From the NCBI GenBank assembly GCA_021810175.1, contig JAJZJJ010000069.1, positions 1 through 9,383 on the forward strand: a DNA stretch of 9,383 nt, read 5' to 3'. Origin of the DNA: Acidobacteriota bacterium (GTDB lineage: Bacteria > Acidobacteriota > Terriglobia > Terriglobales > Acidobacteriaceae). The notes below the pieces were generated by a model. That model made no database searches and was not told the origin of the DNA. It saw only the letters and a list, made by a program, of their open reading frames with translations. Shown piece by piece: positions 1 to 5,326 of the stretch. The position numbers were made by a program, and so were the translations under genes. Position 1 is the first letter of the stretch; every line of letters starts with the position of its first letter.

Positions 1-119
1 TCGATGTTGAAGACTTTGAAGCGCAGGCGGCAGGCGGCTTCGCGCTCGGCCAGTCCGCAGGCAAGGCGAAGGTTGTACCTGCCGGTGGAAATGAACAGGC
101 CGGGCGGGGCGGATTCCAT
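1..119 (-). CDS. GNAT-family N-acyltransferase, OlsB/hemolysin-like (N-terminal fragment)
   Basis: Only the first 39 codons are in the window; the rest lies beyond the left edge. The translation starts MESAPPGLFISTGRYNLRLA and continues into a segment ending RLRFKVFNI. The pattern of a short 'G-x-Y-x-L-R-L-A' strand, an acidic/alanine helix and then 'R-L-R-F-x-V-F-N' is the typical opening of Acetyltransf_5 proteins. These include OlsB-type ornithine acyltransferases, 'putative hemolysins' and relatives of acyl-homoserine-lactone synthases, which move a fatty acyl group from acyl-ACP to an amine. The ATG at 119 is chosen because the family motif begins about 13 residues later. The frame stays open upstream, and a GTG at 212 would add 31 residues of low-complexity Ala/Pro/Arg. 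Neither start has a convincing Shine-Dalgarno. The substrate cannot be told from this fragment. The family call is fairly good; the function is open. Confidence 0.6.
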   Translation of the reverse strand, partial: MESAPPGLFISTGRYNLRLACGLAEREAACRLRFKVFNI

Positions 120-344
120 GGCCGCGCTCGCGCGAGGGCCGGCCGCGGCACCCGGCAACAGGCGCGGCGCGGCGGAAACAACCGAGACTTCCACGGTTTT
201 AGCGGTGAACACGCCACGATGATGGGGCGGAAACGAAGAAAGAACGCTTACAGGAAGGAGAAAAACAGGCAAATTCCGAGTTACGGCAGCCGTTCCTCAG
301 TAACCGGAGAGGGTACCCCGAAAGTGGGGGGTGGCAGAAATGTT
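120..344. other. Non-coding intergenic stretch
   Basis: Together with the promoter and leader at 345-431 this makes 312 bases between divergent genes, with no convincing gene on either strand. On the minus strand the frame of the acyltransferase stays open back to about 297, so part of this may be its leader or an N-terminal extension. It holds a perfect 8-bp palindrome GGGTACCC at 311-318. This overlaps a C-run/G-run pair (CCCC at 316-319, six G at 326-331) that could fold as a small hairpin. No repeat boundary or insertion sequence is evident. Confidence 0.5.
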
Positions 345-374
345 TTGTAACAAGTCACCGCAGTTTGTTATGTT
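345..374 (+). promoter_or_regulatory. Candidate sigma70-type promoter for the small basic protein
   Basis: A -35-like TTGTAA lies at 345-350 and a -10-like TATGTT at 369-374, spaced 18 bp. The -10 is preceded by TG at 366-367, as in an extended -10. Transcription would start near 381 and give a leader of about 50 nt before the ATG at 432. The region is clearly richer in A/T than the coding DNA around it. This is a match by eye only, and sigma70 consensus rules in this lineage are assumed. Confidence 0.35.
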
Positions 375-431
375 AAGGGGGTTGTATTTTCCCTGGATGA
401 GTCTTTGAATACAAAACTAAGAGAGAAAACA

Positions 432-662
432 ATGACACGCGAAGAACTAGTTGCAGCAGTCGATGAGGAAATCAGCCGGCTGGAGAAAGTTCGGGCCTTA
501 CTGCAGAACACAGGCGGATCCCGCCTTGCGGCTCCATCGTTTGGCAACCGTCCCCGGAAGCAGCGCGTCCTGAGCGCCGACGCCCGCGCTCGCATCGCAG
601 CCGCGCAGAAGCGCCGCTGGGCTAAACAGAAAGCAGCCCAGGCCGCCGCAACCAAGAAGTAG
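432..662 (+). CDS. Small basic protein with coiled-coil start and Arg/Lys/Ala-rich tail (hypothetical)
   Basis: This is a 76-residue protein of unknown function. Residues 1-27 (MTREELVAAVDEEISRLEKV...) look like an amphipathic helix or short coiled coil. Residues 28-45 form a flexible Gly/Pro/Arg linker. Residues 46-76 carry a basic motif of the shape V-L-S-x-x-A-R-x-R-I-A-A-A-Q-K-R-R-W-A-K-x-K, ending in an Ala/Lys tail. I recall the same tail (serine, Ala-Arg, 'AAQ', Arg-Trp-Ala-Lys) on many small proteins of Acidobacteriota and other soil bacteria. Its charge suggests nucleic-acid binding, which is inference. The ATG at 432 is chosen over in-frame upstream codons (TTG at 405) because a purine-rich AAGAGAG at 419-425 sits 6 nt ahead. 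There is no signal peptide or membrane segment. It stands alone between a leftward gene and a doubtful ORF, with its own promoter candidate. Confidence 0.7.
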   Translation: MTREELVAAVDEEISRLEKVRALLQNTGGSRLAAPSFGNRPRKQRVLSADARARIAAAQKRRWAKQKAAQAAATKK

Positions 663-664
663 GC

Positions 665-700
665 AACCAGGCACTTTCACGGAATCGATCGAACCTGGTT
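665..700 (+). repeat. Inverted repeat / possible weak terminator after the small basic protein
   Basis: Perfect 7-bp arms AACCAGG (665-671) and CCTGGTT (694-700) enclose a 22-nt loop that itself contains the palindrome TCGATCGA (685-692). The arms start two bases after the stop codon of the upstream gene. No T-run follows, so it is at best a weak terminator or 3' end-protecting hairpin. Confidence 0.3.
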
Positions 701-705
701 TGGAG

Positions 706-867
706 ATGCATTCTTCGGATTGGGCCAGGATTGGTGTATTCGGGGAGCTTTCTTCCGCTTCTGAGCGGCTGGCTCGACTCCGGCGAAGTGTCCTGCAACA
801 GATTGACAACGCTGCCTATAACCGGGCCGCAGAGGAGCCGGTGAGCCTTTCTCAACCCTTGAGATAG
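706..867 (+). CDS. Doubtful 53-residue ORF
   Basis: An ATG at 706 opens a 53-codon frame ending at TAG 865-867. The product begins MHSSDWARIGVFGELSSASE and continues with an Arg/Leu-rich, helix-prone middle. It matches no family I know. In its favour, it fills the otherwise empty gap after the small basic protein on the same strand, and its composition (amphipathic helix, acidic 'AAEEP' tail) is protein-like. Against it, the GGAG at 702-705 lies directly against the ATG and is too close for a normal ribosome site. A hairpin also sits between it and the upstream gene, and its last 16 bp overlap the end of the convergent cupin gene. It may simply be the spacer. Confidence 0.2.
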   Translation: MHSSDWARIGVFGELSSASERLARLRRSVLQQIDNAAYNRAAEEPVSLSQPLR

Positions 868-1220
868 GCATCCGTTCCCGCGATCCAGTCGGCGCGCGGC
901 GGCGCGAATACGTCGAGATCGAGAGTATCTTCCAGCGCCACCGCCGCGTGAGGCATGTTGGCTGGGATAACCAGCAGTTCGCCGGCGCGCACCGTCAGAA
1001 CCTGGCCGTCTCCCAGAGTGAACTGGAGAGCGCCTTCCAGAACATAAGTAATCTGCTCGTTGTGATGGCTGTGCCGGGGAACGACAGCTCCGCGTCGGAG
1101 CACGATTCTGGCCAGCATGGCTTCGTTTCCATGCACAAACTGGCGGTCGATGTGGGGATTCAGGGTTTCGACGGGCATGGTGTTGAAGCTGACGTGGCGT
1201 GGATAGGTAGGTTCAGCCAA
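852..1220 (-). CDS. Small single-domain cupin protein
   Basis: This is a 122-residue protein made almost entirely of one cupin_2 beta-barrel. Motif 1 runs from Gly44 through His50, His52 and Glu55 to Gly63 (P-R-H-S-H-H-N-E-Q...Y-V-L-E-G). Motif 2 runs from Gly80 through Pro86 and Pro90 to His91. The expected metal ligands His50, His52, Glu55 and His91 are all present, so a metal-binding barrel is likely. There is no signal peptide, so it is cytosolic. The substrate is unknown: such proteins include dioxygenases, isomerases and ligand sensors. The start is TTG at 1220, supported by a GGAGG 6 nt upstream; the next in-frame ATG lies inside the fold. It diverges from the dehydrogenase gene across 65 bp, which suggests joint control but does not prove a shared pathway. 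Confidence 0.85.
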   Translation of the reverse strand: MAEPTYPRHVSFNTMPVETLNPHIDRQFVHGNEAMLARIVLRRGAVVPRHSHHNEQITYVLEGALQFTLGDGQVLTVRAGELLVIPANMPHAAVALEDTLDLDVFAPPRADWIAGTDAYLKG

Positions 1221-1226
1221 GGATTT

Positions 1227-1231
1227 CCTCC
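1227..1231 (-). promoter_or_regulatory. Ribosome binding site fixing the TTG start of the cupin
   Basis: Read on the minus strand, GGAGG lies 6 nt ahead of the TTG at 1220. It is a near-perfect Shine-Dalgarno and the main reason to accept a non-ATG start. Confidence 0.75.
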
Positions 1232-1255
1232 GGATTACAAGGGGGTTACGCTGCC

Positions 1256-1271
1256 TGAAGAAGCTTCTGCA
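1256..1271. promoter_or_regulatory. Palindrome in the divergent cupin/SDR control region (operator candidate)
   Basis: A perfect 10-bp palindrome AGAAGCTTCT (1259-1268) extends to 16 bp with one mismatched pair (TGA-...-GCA). It lies in the 65-bp spacer between the divergent starts at 1220 and 1286, immediately upstream of a TATCAT at 1273-1278 that could be a -10 element for the dehydrogenase. Position and symmetry suit a dimeric repressor site. Chance symmetry in a short spacer cannot be excluded. Confidence 0.25.
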
Positions 1272-1285
1272 CTATCATAGGTCGC

Positions 1286-2074
1286 ATGGAAACCGGACTG
1301 AAAGGCCGTGTCGCTATTGTGGCCGGAGCGAGCCAGGGAATCGGGCGCGCGATTGCTGAAGCGCTGGCAGCGGAAGGCGCGCATCTGGCGTTGTGCGCGA
1401 GACGCCAGCATGTTCTGGACGCGGTGGCGGCGGAGGCACGCCAGCGCCACGGGATACAGACGCTGACGCAGGCTGTGGATGTGGCGGACGATGCGGCGGT
1501 GCGGGCGTTTGTGGAGGCGGCGCATGGGCGCTTCGGGCGGATCGACGTGTGCGTGCCGAACGCGGGCGGCCCGCCGGCAAAGCCATTTCTGGAGACCACC
1601 ATGGAGGACTGGGAGCGGGCGTGGCTGCTGAATCTGCGCAGCGCGATCAGCTTCTCCCAGGCGGTTCTGCCGCATATGCGGGAGGGTAAGTGGGGGCGGA
1701 TCGTCACTCTGACCTCCTACACGGTGAAACAGCCGGTGCCGGAGCTGGTGCTGTCGAACACCATCCGCGCGGGGGTGATGGGGCTGGTGCGGTCGCTGGC
1801 GGGCCAGTTTGGCCGCGACGGCATTACGGTGAACAACGTGGGGCCGGGCTTTACCGCGACCAGCCGGGCGCGCAACCTGCTGGAGCAGCGCGCGAAGAAC
1901 CGCAATGTGCTGCTGGCGGAGGTGCAGCACGAAGTGGAGCGCGAGATCCCCATCGGGCGCATGGCGACGCCGGAAGAGGTGGCGGCGACGGTGGTATGGC
2001 TGGCGTCGGAGTCGTCGGCCAGCGTTACCGGCCAGACCATCCTGGTGGATGGCGGCAGCTACAAGGGGCTGTAA
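1286..2074 (+). CDS. Atypical short-chain dehydrogenase/reductase (FabG-like fold, altered catalytic site)
   Basis: This 262-residue protein has a full-length SDR Rossmann fold. It shows the glycine-rich dinucleotide motif A-G-A-S-Q-G-I-G (13-20, with Ala for the usual Thr), N-A-G at 92-94, the helix Asn116, the expected catalytic Ser144 (T-L-T-S), the P-G motif at 187-188 and the C-terminal V-T-G-Q-x-I-x-V-D-G-G. The usual Tyr-x-x-x-Lys, expected 13 residues after the serine, is replaced by Ser157-N-T-I-Arg161. I recall a conserved-domain subgroup of 'BKR-like' SDRs described as lacking the standard tetrad, and this fits it. It should bind NAD(P)H, but ordinary ketoreductase chemistry is doubtful. 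The ATG at 1286 has only a weak AGG (1279-1281) ahead, and a TATCAT at 1273-1278 is close enough that the mRNA might be nearly leaderless. It diverges from the cupin and converges on the M1-like gene. Confidence 0.9.
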   Translation: METGLKGRVAIVAGASQGIGRAIAEALAAEGAHLALCARRQHVLDAVAAEARQRHGIQTLTQAVDVADDAAVRAFVEAAHGRFGRIDVCVPNAGGPPAKPFLETTMEDWERAWLLNLRSAISFSQAVLPHMREGKWGRIVTLTSYTVKQPVPELVLSNTIRAGVMGLVRSLAGQFGRDGITVNNVGPGFTATSRARNLLEQRAKNRNVLLAEVQHEVEREIPIGRMATPEEVAATVVWLASESSASVTGQTILVDGGSYKGL

Positions 2075-2110
2075 CGGCGGAGCGGGCCACGGATGGCTCG
2101 GCGTCCGCCG
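2075..2110. terminator. Stem-loop between convergent genes (possible bidirectional terminator)
   Basis: The arms CGGCGGA (2075-2081) and TCCGCCG (2104-2110) pair perfectly. Inside them GGGCCA (2084-2089) and TGGCTC (2094-2099) pair with one G-U, around a CGGA loop. The structure starts right after the dehydrogenase stop codon and ends 3 nt before the stop codon of the M1-like gene, so it fills the 39-bp spacer. There is no T-tract on either side, so if it terminates it is not a classic U-tail terminator. Confidence 0.5.
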
Positions 2111-2113
2111 CGC

Positions 2114-4135
2114 TTACTGGTTCTTCGGCAACTTATAGGGCGTCTGGATGTAGTGCCGGGCCGCATTGAGCGCGCCCGCGGTGTTGTCGTTGGTCTGGAG
2201 CGCCTCGCGGTACTCCTGAATGGCGCGGCTGCGCTGTCCGGTGATGTCGAAGATCTGGCCGATGGATATATGGCTCCAGACCTGGGTCCACGCCGGCTGA
2301 CCGTCGCCGTGCAGGGCATCGCGATAGGAGTTCACCGCGGCCTGGTAGTTGTGCATGGAGAAGAGGACCTCGGCGATGCGGTAGTCGGCGAGCGAGCTCT
2401 GCGGATTGGCCTTGAGCGCGGCCTGATATTCCCTGAGCGCGCCGCCGTTGTCGCCCTGTGCGGCTAACTGCTGGCCGCGCAGGATGTGTACGCTGACCTG
2501 CATGGCGCTGCTGTTCTTGAGGATCCAGTCGTTGGGATCGAGAATCACGCGACGCGGGGCGCCGAAGGTATCGATGACATAGGGCGTGTTGGTTCCGACC
2601 ACGTCGATGCGCTTGTCGACGGTCTTGCCCTGGGTTTCGATGCGGAGATCCATCGGCATATTGAAGAGGTCCATGTCGCTCTCGATCTGACCGATGGTTC
2701 TGAAGCCCTTGTCGTTGCCAAGGCGGTAAATGGCGTAGGTGTCTTTGAAATGGGGCGCGCCGGTGCCGTCCAGCCACTCGCTGAAGAACGGGGTGAGTTC
2801 CCTGTGGGAGACTTTGGCGGCCAGCGCCTCGAACTGGCTGGTGGAGATTCCCTGGTCCTTATATTTGCTGACGGCGTCGGAGAGGATATTGCCGAAGGTG
2901 TTATCGCCGACTTCCCAGCGCAGCATATGGAAGACCAGAGCACCCTTCTCAAGGGTCATGGACTGGAACTGCGGAGAAAAGGGAGCCAGTGTGCCGGCGC
3001 TGGTGAGGGGAATGGTGTCGTAAGCCAGCGCGCCGGCGCTGACGTCCTTGAGCGCGGCCTTCAGAGCGCCCTCGCCCTGATCGTCCTCCAGATACATCAG
3101 CTCGGCGTAGCGGGCCATGCCGTTGGTGATCCAGGTATCGTTCAGGGTGGCGGGGCTGACTTCGCTGCCCCACCACTGGTGGGCGATGGTGTTGGCGAGC
3201 AGGCGGAAGTCGTTCCTGTGGCCGATGTAGGCGGAGGTGACGGCGGCGATTTGCGGAGCCCAGTAGGCAGGAACGGTGCCGCCGGGCAGTTCGACCACAT
3301 TCAGATCCGTGGATTCAGGAATGCCGAAGGTGCTGGTGAAGTAGGCGAACTCCCGGAGGGCGGTTCCGGCATAATCGGCGGCGGCCTTCTTCAGTGTCGC
3401 GGTGGTATAGATTTTGATGTTATTGGCGCCCTCGACGGAGACCGCCGGCTGGAACTGACCGGCGATGATGGTGCCAGGGAAGCCAGGCTTATTCCAGTCG
3501 AAATCCCATACCTTTTCGCCGCTGGCAGTGGTTTTGGCCGGGCCGGTGCTGCCGCTGCCGATCACGGTATATCCGGCGGGCGCGGTGAGGTGGATTTTGG
3601 CCGTGAAGCGGTCGGTGGTGTAACCGACCATGGGGAACCATTCGGCGGCGTAGAGCAGGTAGGTGATGGGAGAACCGACGTAAGCCAGCTGGAGACCGCT
3701 TACGGGGCCGCCGTCGCCGTTCAGGAGCTTGCCGCTGTAGTGGAAGGTCCAGGTCTGGGTCTGACCGGCGGTGAGCGGCTGGGCGGGGGTGACCACCAGC
3801 GTGGCGCTGGGTCCGCGGGTGCCGTTGAGGTTGTTACCGCTGGAATCGGTCACCTTATCGACCTGGAGAGCCCCATGCAGATCGAAAACAGCATTCGGCG
3901 TATCCACGTTGGGGGTAAAGGTCACCTTCGCCGTCGCGTCCAGAGTGTGAGCTTTGGGGTGGATGGTGGCGTCGATCGTGTAGGCCGTCACGTCGAGAAT
4001 GGGCCTGGGGCTGACGCTTTGTGCGGTGGCAGGAGCTCCGGACAGCAGGACACTTGCGAGCAGGGCAGCCAGGACGCCGGCAGGGAGAGCGGGACGGCGG
4101 CGCCAACGTGGGGTTGGGATCTTTCTGATGTTCAT
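2114..4135 (-). CDS. Secreted M1-family peptidase-like protein, probably catalytically dead, with C-terminal TPRs
   Basis: This is a 673-residue protein. Residues 1-38 form a signal peptide: an Arg-rich start, a hydrophobic core at about 16-34, and an A-T-A cleavage site before Gln39. Residues 45-235 form the M1-type N-terminal beta domain. Residues 240-460 follow the M1 catalytic fold, with H-Q-W-W-G (319-323) and K-G-A-L-V-F-H-M-L-R (397-406). The active site is stripped. H-E-x-x-H reads N-T-I-A-H (315-319), the third zinc ligand 19 residues on is Asn338, and the Tyr of Y-x-K-G is Leu395. Only His319 remains. Residues 547-655 contain about three TPR repeats, which bind proteins. The start ATG overlaps the lpxB stop (ATGA) and no good ribosome site is seen, so translation is probably coupled. 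It is last in an ABC exporter-lpxB operon. An envelope scaffold or binding role is inferred. Confidence 0.85.
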   Translation of the reverse strand: MNIRKIPTPRWRRRPALPAGVLAALLASVLLSGAPATAQSVSPRPILDVTAYTIDATIHPKAHTLDATAKVTFTPNVDTPNAVFDLHGALQVDKVTDSSGNNLNGTRGPSATLVVTPAQPLTAGQTQTWTFHYSGKLLNGDGGPVSGLQLAYVGSPITYLLYAAEWFPMVGYTTDRFTAKIHLTAPAGYTVIGSGSTGPAKTTASGEKVWDFDWNKPGFPGTIIAGQFQPAVSVEGANNIKIYTTATLKKAAADYAGTALREFAYFTSTFGIPESTDLNVVELPGGTVPAYWAPQIAAVTSAYIGHRNDFRLLANTIAHQWWGSEVSPATLNDTWITNGMARYAELMYLEDDQGEGALKAALKDVSAGALAYDTIPLTSAGTLAPFSPQFQSMTLEKGALVFHMLRWEVGDNTFGNILSDAVSKYKDQGISTSQFEALAAKVSHRELTPFFSEWLDGTGAPHFKDTYAIYRLGNDKGFRTIGQIESDMDLFNMPMDLRIETQGKTVDKRIDVVGTNTPYVIDTFGAPRRVILDPNDWILKNSSAMQVSVHILRGQQLAAQGDNGGALREYQAALKANPQSSLADYRIAEVLFSMHNYQAAVNSYRDALHGDGQPAWTQVWSHISIGQIFDITGQRSRAIQEYREALQTNDNTAGALNAARHYIQTPYKLPKNQ

Positions 4136-5325
4136 GAGACGGTGCTCGGTCTTTCCTGAATCGTGGAATTTGCCCTCATCATCTGCCTGGTTACCTGGGC
4201 CGCCCGGCCGATGGCGCTCTCCTCCCCGCGCAGCATCGCACCGACCCTGCGCAGGGCAGTCCGCATCTGGAGCCGCGCGTCATCGTTATACAGCAACGGC
4301 CTGAGTTGTGAGACGGCGGCTTCGGCTGTAAAGTCACCCTGAATCAGCTCCGGCACAATGCGTTTTCCGGCAATCAGGTTGACCATAGCCACATGAGGCA
4401 CGTCCACAACCCGCTTCGCCACAGCATAGCTCAGCGGTGAGATACGATATACCACGATAAAGGGGTTGCCGATCAGGGCGGCTTCCACCGTGGCCGTGCC
4501 GCTGGCCACCATACTGGCCCGGGAATGGTGCAGGACGGCCCGGGCGTCGTCCACCAGCGTGATCCGGGGAGTCTCCGGGTGAGCCGCGATGGCGTGGGCC
4601 AGCTCCTGACGGATATGGTCGCGCTGGGGCGGGGTGAGCGTGGGGGCCAGAGGCAGCAGGAACTCGAATTCGCTGCCCAGCCGAGCGGCGCTGCGGACCA
4701 TTTCCGGCAGATTCAGGCGAATCTCCTTGCCGCGGCTGCCGGGCAGTAGCCCGACCCAGGTTCGGGAAGGATCCACGCCGGACTGGCGGGCGAAGTCCTC
4801 GCGGCTGATCCCCGGGAGATCCAGCTCGGCCAGGGGATGGCCGACAAATTCGGCATGGACACCGTGGTCGTGGTAAAAGCGCTCCTCGAAAGGGAAGATG
4901 ACCAGCATCCGGTCCACATAGCGCTGCACGCTGCGGATGCGGTACTTCTTCCAGGCCCAGAGCTGGGGGCTGACGAAGTAAACCACCGGCACGCCCTGGC
5001 GGCGCAGGTGCTTTGCCAGAGAAAGATTGACGTCGGGAAAATCGATGAGGACGGCGACATCGGGCTTTTCCTGGGCGATGGAGGCACGCAGGCGGCGGTA
5101 CTCGCCGTAGATGCGCGGCAGGTGGCGCACCACCTCCGTGATACCCATAACGGCGACGTCCTCGGCGCGGACGATGGGCCGCAAGCCGAGCGCCGCCATG
5201 CGCCGGCCGCCGAGGCCGAAAAAGTCCGCACCGGGTTCCAGACGCCGGAGGGCCGCGATCAGGAGGGTTCCGTAGTGTTCGCCGCTGGCCTCGCCGGCGG
5301 AGAGGAAAATCTTTGGCCCGTTCAC
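4132..5325 (-). CDS. lpxB: Lipid-A-disaccharide synthase LpxB
   Basis: LpxB (glycosyltransferase family 19) joins UDP-2,3-diacylglucosamine to 2,3-diacylglucosamine-1-phosphate (lipid X). This forms the lipid A disaccharide at the inner face of the cytoplasmic membrane. The 397-residue product is full length and shows the family blocks in order: G-E-A-S-G-E (11-16, with Glu where many have Asp), V-M-G-I-T-E-V (59-65), I-D-F-P-D-V-N (94-100), a Y-F-V-S-P-Q-x-W-A-W block (116-125), V-G-H-P-L (161-165), L-L-P-G-S-R (193-198), S-G-T-A-T-V-E-A-A (275-283) and V-N-L-I-A-G-K (315-321). It starts at GTG 5325, one base after the ABC exporter stop, with GGGGAA about 8 nt ahead. Its TGA overlaps the ATG of the M1-like gene. 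Cotranscription with both neighbours is very likely. Other lpx genes are not in the window. Confidence 0.97.
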   Translation of the reverse strand: MNGPKIFLSAGEASGEHYGTLLIAALRRLEPGADFFGLGGRRMAALGLRPIVRAEDVAVMGITEVVRHLPRIYGEYRRLRASIAQEKPDVAVLIDFPDVNLSLAKHLRRQGVPVVYFVSPQLWAWKKYRIRSVQRYVDRMLVIFPFEERFYHDHGVHAEFVGHPLAELDLPGISREDFARQSGVDPSRTWVGLLPGSRGKEIRLNLPEMVRSAARLGSEFEFLLPLAPTLTPPQRDHIRQELAHAIAAHPETPRITLVDDARAVLHHSRASMVASGTATVEAALIGNPFIVVYRISPLSYAVAKRVVDVPHVAMVNLIAGKRIVPELIQGDFTAEAAVSQLRPLLYNDDARLQMRTALRRVGAMLRGEESAIGRAAQVTRQMMRANSTIQERPSTVS

Positions 5326-5326
5326 G

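Noticed and set aside
4..222. A 72-codon plus-strand frame at the left edge
   Set aside because: It is an Arg/Ala-rich translation without features, lying opposite the acyltransferase start, whose family motif is clear on the minus strand.
681..700. A GATCGAACC stretch resembling part of a tRNA T-arm
   Set aside because: No acceptor stem, anticodon arm or CCA end can be built around it.
948..1280. A 110-codon plus-strand frame opposite the cupin
   Set aside because: The minus-strand cupin has both conserved motifs with metal ligands and a strong ribosome site.
1235..1930. A 231-codon minus-strand frame (His/Arg/Gln-rich) opposite the SDR
   Set aside because: It shows no family motif. The plus-strand SDR motifs are decisive, and the frame also runs through the cupin/SDR control region.
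2486..4159. A 557-codon open frame on the plus strand opposite the M1-like gene
   Set aside because: Its translation is Gly/Ala/Val-rich with no recognisable domain. The minus-strand frame has a signal peptide, M1 fold blocks and TPRs. Long antisense frames are common in GC-rich DNA.
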